A stretch of 7,418 nucleotides of DNA from the NCBI GenBank assembly GCA_001312325.1, contig BBDJ01000058.1, forward strand, positions 1 to 7,418, given 5' to 3'. The stretch comes from Lysinibacillus pakistanensis (GTDB lineage Bacteria > Bacillota > Bacilli > Bacillales_A > Planococcaceae). The position numbers and the translations under genes were made by a program. The notes below the pieces were generated by a model. The model was given only the letters and a program-made list of their open reading frames with translations, did not search any database and was not told the DNA's origin. This document shows, piece after piece, positions 1 to 5,954 of this stretch (within the stretch, counting starts at the first letter, position 1; each line of letters opens with the position of its first letter).

Positions 1-38
1 CCTTGATTTCATTGACATAATAGTATTTCAACAACATG

Positions 39-68
39 AAAGGATATCTCTGAATTGAGATATCCTTT
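39..68 (-). terminator. Hairpin downstream of the PatB-like gene, likely terminator
   Basis: A perfect 12-bp inverted repeat (AAAGGATATCTC at 39-50, GAGATATCCTTT at 57-68) closes on a 6-nt loop and starts 13 nt past the stop codon of the minus-strand PatB-like gene. On the minus strand the stem runs into CCTTT and then a broken T-rich stretch (CATGTTGTTG), so the U-tract is weak. The stem is stable enough to end or protect the patB transcript. The symmetry means it could act in both directions. No gene is visible in the remaining bases 1-38. Confidence 0.6.
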
Positions 69-81
69 ACTATTTAGCTCA

Positions 82-1263
82 TTATGATTGTAGTGCTAGC
101 TTAAAGCGCTGAACACCATCTTTGATTGTTTCAAAGGAGCAAGCTACATTCATACGTAGGAAACCGCGTCCTTCTTCACCATATTTAGTTCCTGGCTCTA
201 ATGCTAGCTTGCCCGTTTCAAGTAAACGTTTCATCATTTCTTTTTCATCAAGAGCCAGATCTCGATAATCTATCCAAAGCAAATAAGTTCCCTGTGGTTT
301 TGTGATTCGAATGCCTGGTAGTTGCTCTAATTCTTTGATGGCATAGTCCATGTTTTTGGAGATGTAAGTAAGTAACTCATCTAGCCATGAAGAGCCCTCT
401 GTATAAGCTGCCTGCAGTGCAACAGAAGCAAAGGTATTTAATGAGCCTTGTCCACTCGCCATATTAATAGCTTCTAATTTTAAACGTTTTCGCTTATCCG
501 TCACAATCATATAGGCTACTTGTATTCCAGCTAAATTAAATGTCTTTGTTGGAGCCATACAAGTAATAATTCGATCAATTTCAGCACCAGCAATTTTTGC
601 AAGTGGTGTATGAGTTGCACCATCAATCATTAAATCAGAGTGAATTTCATCTGAAATAATCAAAACATCGTATTTTGCACAAAGGCGCACAATTTCCTTT
701 AACGTTGCTTCATCCCATACATAGCCCCCTGGATTATGTGGATTGCACAATATGTAAGCTTTGATGTTTTGAGATAATGCCTGTTCAAAGACTTCAAAGT
801 CAAATACAAATGTACCATCTTGCTCAACCAAAGGACAGCTAATAACTTCTCGAGCATTGCTTTTGGGAATGTTATAAAATGGCGGATAGACTGGTGAGGA
901 AATAAGTACTTTATCGCCAGGGTTTGTCAAGGCTGTAATACAATTGGCTAAAGCAGCAACTACACCATTACAAAACAGAATGGAATCTTTTTCAATTTGC
1001 CAATTATGACGAGTATTTTGCCAGTCTATAATCGACTGCAAGGCTTCCTCACCAACAAAACTATAGCCGAAAACCGTTTTTTCAGCATGCTCACGTAGAG
1101 CTTTTGTTACAGCTACTGGTGCGGTAAAGTCCATATCAGCTACCCACATTGGGAGTATGTCCGAGGCATCTGTTAGCCCATATACTTTATCCATTGCGTC
1201 CCATTTTACAGAGTTTGTACAACGACGTTTATTAGTTTGATCGAAAATAGACAAGCAAATCAC
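82..1263 (-). CDS. patB: PatB/MalY-type cystathionine beta-lyase (PLP-dependent C-S lyase)
   Basis: A complete fold-type I PLP enzyme of 393 aa from the GTG at 1263. Known MalY/PatB enzymes cleave cystathionine to homocysteine, pyruvate and ammonia, and some release thiols from cysteine conjugates; they are cytosolic dimers. Visible marks are PMWVADMDF (38-46), SSPVYPPFY with the cofactor-stacking Tyr (122-130), CNPHNPGG (173-180), the ISDEIHSD block whose Asp contacts the pyridine nitrogen (203-210), APTKTFNLAG with the Schiff-base Lys240, and GFLRMNVA with the substrate-carboxylate Arg370. The true start may be the TTG at 1254, giving MSIFDQTNKRR, because AAGAGTGATT just before it (about 1258-1267) is a good Shine-Dalgarno site and family members usually have only a short leader before NSVKWD. 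It is divergent from the YugE-like gene, as neighbours of the same kind in Bacillus. No frame damage is seen. The PatB name is by sequence likeness; exact substrate is not shown. Confidence 0.9.
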   Translation of the reverse strand: MICLSIFDQTNKRRCTNSVKWDAMDKVYGLTDASDILPMWVADMDFTAPVAVTKALREHAEKTVFGYSFVGEEALQSIIDWQNTRHNWQIEKDSILFCNGVVAALANCITALTNPGDKVLISSPVYPPFYNIPKSNAREVISCPLVEQDGTFVFDFEVFEQALSQNIKAYILCNPHNPGGYVWDEATLKEIVRLCAKYDVLIISDEIHSDLMIDGATHTPLAKIAGAEIDRIITCMAPTKTFNLAGIQVAYMIVTDKRKRLKLEAINMASGQGSLNTFASVALQAAYTEGSSWLDELLTYISKNMDYAIKELEQLPGIRITKPQGTYLLWIDYRDLALDEKEMMKRLLETGKLALEPGTKYGEEGRGFLRMNVACSFETIKDGVQRFKLALQS

Positions 1264-1288
1264 TCTTTTCTTTTTTTATTTACTATGG

Positions 1289-1306
1289 TATCATACGAGT
1301 ATGATA
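1289..1306. promoter_or_regulatory. Perfect inverted repeat carrying divergent -10 boxes between patB and yugE
   Basis: TATCATAC-GA-GTATGATA is a perfect 8-bp inverted repeat with a 2-nt centre in the 55-nt gap between the divergent genes. Its symmetry places a TATGAT hexamer (5 of 6 to the sigma-A -10) on each strand: 1300-1305 on plus and 1290-1295 on minus. A TTTACT at 1279-1284 is a poor -35 for the plus side (15-nt spacing), and the minus side has no clear -35. It may be a shared operator, overlapping divergent promoters, or both. The repeat is certain; its function is inferred. Confidence 0.45.
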
Positions 1307-1318
1307 AAAGGATAATAG

Positions 1319-1588
1319 GTGAGTATTTTGGAAAATATTAAAATGAATCAAGCAGCTGTACATCTGCTTGAGGAGTGGGATCCATTCCACTTAGGTTCAG
1401 ATCATTATGATACTGAAACAGCAGATGTTGTAGCAGCTTTGCAAGGTATTGATGATCCATCTATTCTTGCAAAGGTTATACAAGAAACATATGAGCATTC
1501 GTTTGAAGAATGGATTCCATTTGAGGATTGTGTAGCCATATCATACAAACTAATTGCCATTAAATTTGAAGCAAAGTGTATTATTTAA
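1319..1588 (+). CDS. yugE: YugE-like small protein, DUF1871 family
   Basis: An 89-aa soluble acidic protein of unknown function. It matches the DUF1871/YugE pattern: WDPFHLGSDHYDTETADV (20-37) followed by a mixed helical region and FEEWIPFEDC (62-71). Length is typical for the family. No signal peptide or membrane segment is present. The GTG at 1319 has AAAAGGA (1306-1312) six bases upstream. If the TATGAT at 1300-1305 is the -10, transcription would begin near 1312 and cut into that site; the TTG at 1328 with AGGTGAG at 1317-1323 would then be the working start, giving an 86-aa product. It sits divergent to patB, the same partner it has in Bacillus subtilis as I recall, which supports the call. 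It is followed at once by a strong terminator, so it is probably monocistronic. Confidence 0.8.
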   Translation: MSILENIKMNQAAVHLLEEWDPFHLGSDHYDTETADVVAALQGIDDPSILAKVIQETYEHSFEEWIPFEDCVAISYKLIAIKFEAKCII

Positions 1589-1610
1589 CAAAGGCTTTGC
1601 TTGATGATAG

Positions 1611-1653
1611 AAAACGAGGTTGTCCATCAAGTTGTGACGACCTCGTTTTTTTT
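1611..1653. terminator. Strong intrinsic terminator between yugE and the symporter, likely bidirectional
   Basis: The 14-bp stem pairs AAAACGAGGTTGTC (1611-1624) with GACGACCTCGTTTT (1636-1649), with one G.U pair, an 11-nt loop and a run of T from 1646 to 1653. It starts 22 nt after the yugE stop. On the minus strand the stem ends in TTTTCTATC, so it probably also ends transcripts of the convergent symporter gene, which stops at 1674. The stem core AAAACGAGG recurs in the terminator at 5903-5942. Confidence 0.9.
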
Positions 1654-1673
1654 GAATTCATTGGAATACGCGC

Positions 1674-3016
1674 TTATTTAAACAGTGGTAAAATTCCTTG
1701 AATAAAAATAATAAAAATGGCTAATGGCGAAACATAACGAATTAAAATATACCAAATTGTAAACATCATACTAGAGGAAGCAAGCTCTTTTCGTGAAATG
1801 TCCTTTGTATAGTAATAGCCTGCGAAAATGGAAATTAGTAAAGCTCCAATTGGCATCCCAATACTATTTGTTAAAAAGTCAACAAAGTCAAAGATAGAGC
1901 GATCTAATATTTTTACATCTGATAGAATACCAAATGACAGGGCACTTGGTATACCAAAAATGAAAATAATAATGCCACCCATCCAAGCAACTTTTTTTAC
2001 GCTTTTCAGCTTTATCACCGATGGCAATAGCAACAACAATTTCTAACATAGAAATCGAAGATGTTACCGTTGCAAAAAGTAAAAGAATAAAGAAAATGGT
2101 TAAAAATAATCCACCAAGTGGTAATTGCTCGAAAACAGCAGGTAAAATAATAAATACAAGACCAGGACCCTGATCTGGCGTATAGCCTAGGGCAAACACT
2201 GCTGGGAATATAACCAAACCTGCTAGTAAAGAAATGATGATATTCATGGATGCAACATTAATTGCGGAGTTCCCTATTTTTTTCTGTCTTAGATAGGTAG
2301 GAAGCATATGTAATCATAACCGCAATACCAACGCTTAATGAAAAGAATGCTTGTCCAAGTGCCATTAAAAATGTTTCCGCATTGAAGTATGACCAGTCAG
2401 GCACAAACATAAACTTAACGCCTTCCATCGCACCGTCCAATGTTAGGGAGCGAACCACTAATACAATGAAAAAGATGAACAATAGTGGCATCATCCAAGT
2501 GCTCGCTTTTTCAATACCACCTTTGATCCCTGCTGATACAATGACTACGGTTAATAGCATGAATAGTCCTTGAACAAGCACTGCTTCAAATGGGCTGGAT
2601 ATAATGCTACCAAATAAATCTGCATAATTTATATGGGTGCTAGAGCTAGTTAACTGTAATGTAAATGCACGAGCTAAATAGCTTAAAATCCAACCACCAA
2701 CAACACTGTAAAATGACAGGATAAGTCCAGCAATAATCATGCCTCCCCAGCCAATTAAATACCATGGTTTTCCGGGCGCTTGTTCCTTAAACGATGTTAC
2801 AGCATCTTTTTGTCCACGGCGGCCAATCATAAATTCAGCAATTAGCACGGGTAGGCCAATAAAGAATGTACATAAAATAAATAATAAAATAAAAACACTG
2901 CCGCCATTTGTGCCCGCCATGTATGGAAACTTCCAAATAGCTCCTAATCCTATAGCACTTCCTGCAGCAGCTAAAATAAATCCAATTTTAGTTGTAAATT
3001 GATCTCTCGATGACAC
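1674..3016 (-). CDS. Sodium-dependent symporter, NSS/SNF family (YocR/YhdH-like), broken by two frameshifts
   Basis: An integral membrane Na+:solute symporter related to LeuT/MhsT; Bacillus relatives are YocR and YhdH, and the substrate is probably an amino acid. Three overlapping reading frames join into one 446-aa protein of normal length. TM1 carries the unwound GSAIGLGAIWKFPY motif (19-32) that forms sodium and substrate sites. TM6 carries GQAFFSLS (221-228), and the later FATVTSSISMLE matches the TM8 sodium-site serine region. Length and hydrophobic pattern suggest about 11 membrane segments. Translation begins at GTG 3016 with AAGGAGG at 3027-3033. The breaks are one extra base in the T-run 2277-2283 (after YLSKTEK; correct frame resumes IGNSAINVAS) and one in the T-run 1992-1998 (after EKRKK; resumes VAWMGG). 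If read literally, the protein is cut after 252 aa. Homopolymer error seems likelier than true loss. Confidence 0.87.
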
Positions 3017-3046
3017 GAAAATAAATCCTCCTTATACTAAAGCTTT

Positions 3047-3074
3047 ATTTTACCGCAATATTTTCATAACACAA
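3047..3074 (-). promoter_or_regulatory. Possible sigma-A promoter of the symporter gene
   Basis: On the minus strand TTGTGT (3069-3074) and TAAAAT (3047-3052) are separated by 16 nt, ending about 30 nt before the start codon at 3016 and ahead of the AAGGAGG site. The -10 is good (5 of 6) and the -35 poor (3 of 6). In AT-rich DNA such pairs are frequent, so this is only a candidate. Confidence 0.35.
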
Positions 3075-3186
3075 GCAGATATCAGAAAATTGATAATAGA
3101 ATTCTTTATGAGATTCAGTTAAGTTGTAGAATGATGCCAAATATGGTTTTGGTGTGCTTTTTCTGAAAATAAACACAAGTAAATTT

Positions 3187-3212
3187 TGTAACAATTAGGA
3201 GGATTTATTCGT
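3187..3212 (+). promoter_or_regulatory. ECF-type promoter upstream of the sigma factor gene, likely autoregulated
   Basis: TGTAAC (3187-3192) and CGT (3210-3212) are separated by 17 nt. This matches the bipartite pattern of Bacillus ECF promoters, where an AAC-containing -35 is followed 16-17 nt later by a CGT/CGA-type -10 (compare SigX, SigW, SigM). It lies just before the ECF sigma gene, with a predicted start of transcription near 3217-3220 and the ribosome site AAAGGGGGG at 3222-3230. Self-transcription is the usual arrangement in this family, so it is inferred here. Confidence 0.65.
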
Positions 3213-3236
3213 TCCATAAACAAAGGGGGGATAATT

Positions 3237-3785
3237 TTGACGGAAGCTGAATTAATAGCAAAGGCACAGCAAGGGAACAAAGAAGCCTATATAGAGCTTA
3301 TTCGAATACATCAACAAACAGTTGAAAAATTTGCCTTTCAATGTGGCGTACATAGTAATGATTTAGCAGATGTTTCACAGGAAGTATTTGTGAAGCTATA
3401 TCGTTTTTTACATCAATTTAAACAGGATCGTTTTACGACTTGGCTCTATAAAATTACACTGAATGCCACGCGTGATTATTATCGCAAAGAGCAACGAGAA
3501 CAAGCAAAGGAAGAAAGATTAAGTGTTGAACGGCAGCTCCCTTCCTCTTCAGCAGAAATGCATGTACTAAATTTTGAGGAGGATAGAGTATTACATAATG
3601 CCATTAAAGCACTCGATGAAAAATACCGTTATCCACTTGTATTATTTTATTTTCATGAGCTGAAGTATGAGGAAATAGCGGAGATTCTAAACATCTCATT
3701 ATCGACAGTTAAAATTCGGCTACTGCGTGCAAAGGAAAAATTAAAAGTCGTGTTAATGCAAGAGGGGAGTGTTGAAAATGGATGA
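3237..3785 (+). CDS. ECF (group 4) RNA polymerase sigma factor
   Basis: A 182-aa alternative sigma factor of extracytoplasmic-function type: regions 2 and 4 only. Region 2 spans about 9-84, with the core-binding DVSQEVFVKLYRFLHQF (45-61) and the -10 recognition stretch TTWLYKITLNATRDYYRK (67-84). Region 4 spans about 117-172, with ALDEKYRYPLVLFYF (125-139) and the HTH YEEIAEILNISLSTVKIRLL (144-163) that reads the -35. Length is typical. Translation starts at TTG 3237, six bases after AAAGGGGGG, a very strong ribosome site that may offset the weak start codon. The stop TGA (3783-3785) overlaps the ATG of the downstream membrane protein, the classic layout of a sigma/anti-sigma pair held inactive at the membrane until a signal arrives. 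The frame is intact. I cannot assign it to a named Bacillus sigma (SigX, V, W, M or Y). Confidence 0.9.
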   Translation: MTEAELIAKAQQGNKEAYIELIRIHQQTVEKFAFQCGVHSNDLADVSQEVFVKLYRFLHQFKQDRFTTWLYKITLNATRDYYRKEQREQAKEERLSVERQLPSSSAEMHVLNFEEDRVLHNAIKALDEKYRYPLVLFYFHELKYEEIAEILNISLSTVKIRLLRAKEKLKVVLMQEGSVENG

Positions 3786-5397
3786 TAAACAGTTTGAAAA
3801 ACGGATGGAGCTTCTAAAAAAAATCCTATGATCGTTTGGAACCGCAATTAGATCCAGAAGCCGTTTTCACACAAATTGAGAAAGAGAACGAAGTTCAACA
3901 AGAACAGGAAAATTCTTTAGTACAAAAACCTCCCTCAAAATGGCAGAAGTCGGCTGTTTGGATGGTTAGCATTGCGAGTGTGCTTTTAGTGAGTGTGCTT
4001 GTTTCATCCTATTTGATTCAGCAACCAGTAAGTCTGAGCAGTGAGGAAAAGGCTTTAAAGGAAGACGAAAAAAAAGACAGAAGAGAAGGATTGGGTTGAA
4101 CGGCTTACTAAAAAAAATACAATAGTAAAAAGGAGCAAATACGAAGAGAGCTTTCCGTTACTATTGATGAACTAAATGCATTTCAATTTATTAAAAATGC
4201 AGATAGTACTTTAGAGTTTTACACAAAAAAACAATTTACGATTACAGGAAAGTGATGAGCAGTATTTAAAGTATGCAGAGGAAAATGTTTTAAATGAATT
4301 GTCGACCCCAAGAAGAGCATTAGAAGCTATAAATGGGAGAGATTTAATCTATGATGAATCTTTTACTGTATACTTATCATATGAACAGAGTGTTATTGAA
4401 CTTGAGGAGTTTTACAGTGGTCTTCTAGAACCGTTTGAACCCCTCTTAAGAAAATCACCGGATATTAATATTAATAAATACCCTGAGTTAAAGGTAATCA
4501 TTGATGCAGCAAATGCCCAATTTATGGAGTTGAGAAGGGGTGAAAATGGTTCATTCTATTTTAAAGCTGATCCCATTAATGGGGAATATCGGTCAGCGGA
4601 TATAAATAATTTGCATCCTGATATCTTTGGCTATTTTGAGTATTTAGAAAAGGGTTATTTATTATTAGCAGATGATTTAAGGTATACACGAGAAGAAACA
4701 GCTGGATCCTTAAAAATAATAGAGCGCACCTTATTAGCAGATAAAAATCCTGATTCAACTGCCTATAAGGTGTTAAGAGAAACTTTTGAAAATACATGGT
4801 TGGTATTATTAAAAGGAAGTTCCAAATATCCTGCTTACAATGGGAAGCTGCATGTGGATCATTTGAATTTTTTTACGAGATGTAGCAGATGGTAAGTATG
4901 GAGAGCTTATGAAAGAAACGGCTGGGACAGTTATAAAAGAGCTAGAGAAAAGCAATAATTCCACAACATTATCGAAGTTATCTTCTTATGATATTTGGAC
5001 AATCATCTTACAAACAAGAGAAGAAACTACTGGATTGATTAATGATAGTGATTTTATTATTGTGGAAATAAATGACCAAGAAATGATGCAGATTGAGGCA
5101 GTCTATGAGCAATATAAGAAAAGTGATTCTGAAACGTTTATTAATCAACTACGTCCCTTAAATATAGTGTCTCTCTATTTGTATGCAAAATCAATTGACG
5201 ATAAATCTTTAGAAAAGGCTTTAGTCCTCCCTGATGCAAAGCTTGATTCTAGCTTGTTAGGTAATGTGAAAAATTTGGATGTTGTCAGTCAGTTAGGTGA
5301 GTATGATGGGAGTTATCCAATGGTAGCTATTCGCATCGAAAGCGAGCAGCAAAATAAATATGGTAGGCAGTTCCTTGTTAAATTGTCAAAAAAATAA
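3778..5397 (+). CDS. Probable anti-sigma factor with one membrane segment and a large outer domain, broken by five frameshifts
   Basis: After correction this is one protein of about 537 aa, starting at ATG 3778 inside the last codons of the sigma gene (ATGGATGA overlap, so translation is probably coupled). The charged N-terminus (1-58, MDDKQFEKRMELLKK...) would be cytoplasmic and bind the sigma factor; it has no His/Cys zinc motif. One hydrophobic helix lies at about 59-81 (WMVSIASVLLVSVLVSSYLI). The remaining roughly 455 residues would be outside: a Lys/Glu-rich linker followed by mostly helical, acidic sequence that I do not recognise. Breaks: A-run 3816-3823 (one extra), A-run 4068-4075 (one extra), a shift of uncertain size between 4110 and 4131, A-run 4225-4231 (one extra), T-run 4868-4874 (one extra). 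Coding sense resumes cleanly after each, so sequence error or very recent slippage is likely. Anti-sigma function is inferred from position and topology. Confidence 0.72.
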
Positions 5398-5446
5398 GGA
5401 AGGCTATAATCGTATATCCGGAATCATTGATTGAGGAGATGATTTT

Positions 5447-5475
5447 TTGCCCCGCTTTTGCACGTATGTTATAAT
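5447..5475 (+). promoter_or_regulatory. Strong sigma-A promoter of the S1-domain gene
   Basis: TTGCCC (5447-5452) and a perfect TATAAT (5470-5475) are separated by 17 nt, and TGT directly before the -10 adds an extended -10 element. The start of transcription would fall near 5482, leaving a leader of about 40 nt before ATG 5524. This gives the S1 gene its own transcription, independent of the sigma/anti-sigma operon upstream. Confidence 0.75.
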
Positions 5476-5523
5476 TTAAGGTGATATATACGTAGCAAAC
5501 AAAAAGAAAGTGGGCAAAGAGTT

Positions 5524-5901
5524 ATGGTAAAAAAATATGGATTAGGAGACGTGTTGAACGGAAAAGTTACAGGTATACAGCCGTATGGTGCATTTGTTGC
5601 GCTTGATGAAGATACACAAGGCCTTGTGCATATTTCCGAAATTACGTACGGCTTTGTTAAGGACGTTAGTGAATTTTTAACTGTTGGGCAAGAGGTGGAA
5701 GTGAAGATACTTGAAATCGATGAAGAGGCCGAAAAAATTAGTTTATCGATTCGAGCTTTACAAGAACGCCCAGCAACATTACGTAAAAAAGATGCACCTC
5801 CACGTAAATCATTGCAGGATCGTGTAGATGAGTCGGATGCAAATGGTTTTAATTCCCTAAAAGATAAATTACAGGACTGGATCGAACAATCAGGACAATA
5901 A
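5524..5901 (+). CDS. yugI: S1-domain RNA-binding protein, YugI / general stress protein 13 type
   Basis: A 125-aa cytosolic protein with a single S1 (OB-fold) RNA-binding domain at about 5-77: GDVLNGKVTGIQPYGAFVAL (8-27), GLVHISEI (33-40), then VGQEVEVKILEID and KISLSIRAL. A basic, proline-containing linker (about 80-100) leads to a C-terminal helix, FNSLKDKLQDWIEQS (109-123), which is characteristic of YugI. B. subtilis YugI (GSP13) is about 130 aa, so length fits. Relatives bind ribosomes or mRNA and affect translation or stress response; CvfD of streptococci is similar. Translation starts at ATG 5524 behind purine-rich GAAAGTGGGCAAAGAG. It has its own promoter and terminator. The 7-A run at codons 2-4 is in frame and undamaged. 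Confidence 0.87.
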   Translation: MVKKYGLGDVLNGKVTGIQPYGAFVALDEDTQGLVHISEITYGFVKDVSEFLTVGQEVEVKILEIDEEAEKISLSIRALQERPATLRKKDAPPRKSLQDRVDESDANGFNSLKDKLQDWIEQSGQ

Positions 5902-5902
5902 G

Positions 5903-5942
5903 AAAACGAGGATGCCTTTAGTGGAAGGTATCCTCGTTTTTT
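5903..5942. terminator. Strong intrinsic terminator after the S1 gene, likely bidirectional
   Basis: AAAACGAGGATGCCTT (5903-5918) pairs with AAGGTATCCTCGTTTT (5925-5940) over 16 bp with one G.U pair and a 6-nt loop, followed by T to 5942. It begins one base after the S1 stop codon. On the minus strand the stem also ends in TTTT, so it can serve the convergent regulator gene that stops at 5955. Its outer stem matches that of the terminator at 1611-1653. Confidence 0.9.
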
Positions 5943-5954
5943 ATATCCATAATA

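Noticed and set aside
12..40. TTGACA at 12-17 as a promoter
   Set aside because: The hexamer at 17-nt spacing (CATGAA) is not a -10, and no gene starts downstream on the plus strand.
1828..3002. Plus-strand open frames at 1828-2046, 2382-2573 and 2739-3002
   Set aside because: They lie opposite the symporter coding sequence, lack ribosome sites and family-like sequence, and are shadows of it.
3197..3220. AGGAGG at 3197-3202 as a ribosome site for an earlier sigma start
   Set aside because: No suitable start codon follows at the right spacing in the sigma frame, and it lies inside the spacer of the proposed ECF promoter, upstream of the likely transcript start.
3778..5397. Programmed frameshifting as the reason for the breaks in the anti-sigma gene
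   Set aside because: Five separate shifts in one gene, and similar run-linked shifts in two unrelated genes, fit a technical or mutational cause far better than recoding. No consistent slippery heptamer plus structure is seen.
5422..5448. AATCAT...ATGATT followed by T6 as the terminator of the anti-sigma gene
   Set aside because: Only a 6-bp AT-rich stem with an 11-nt loop, and it runs into the -35 of the next promoter. Too weak to claim.
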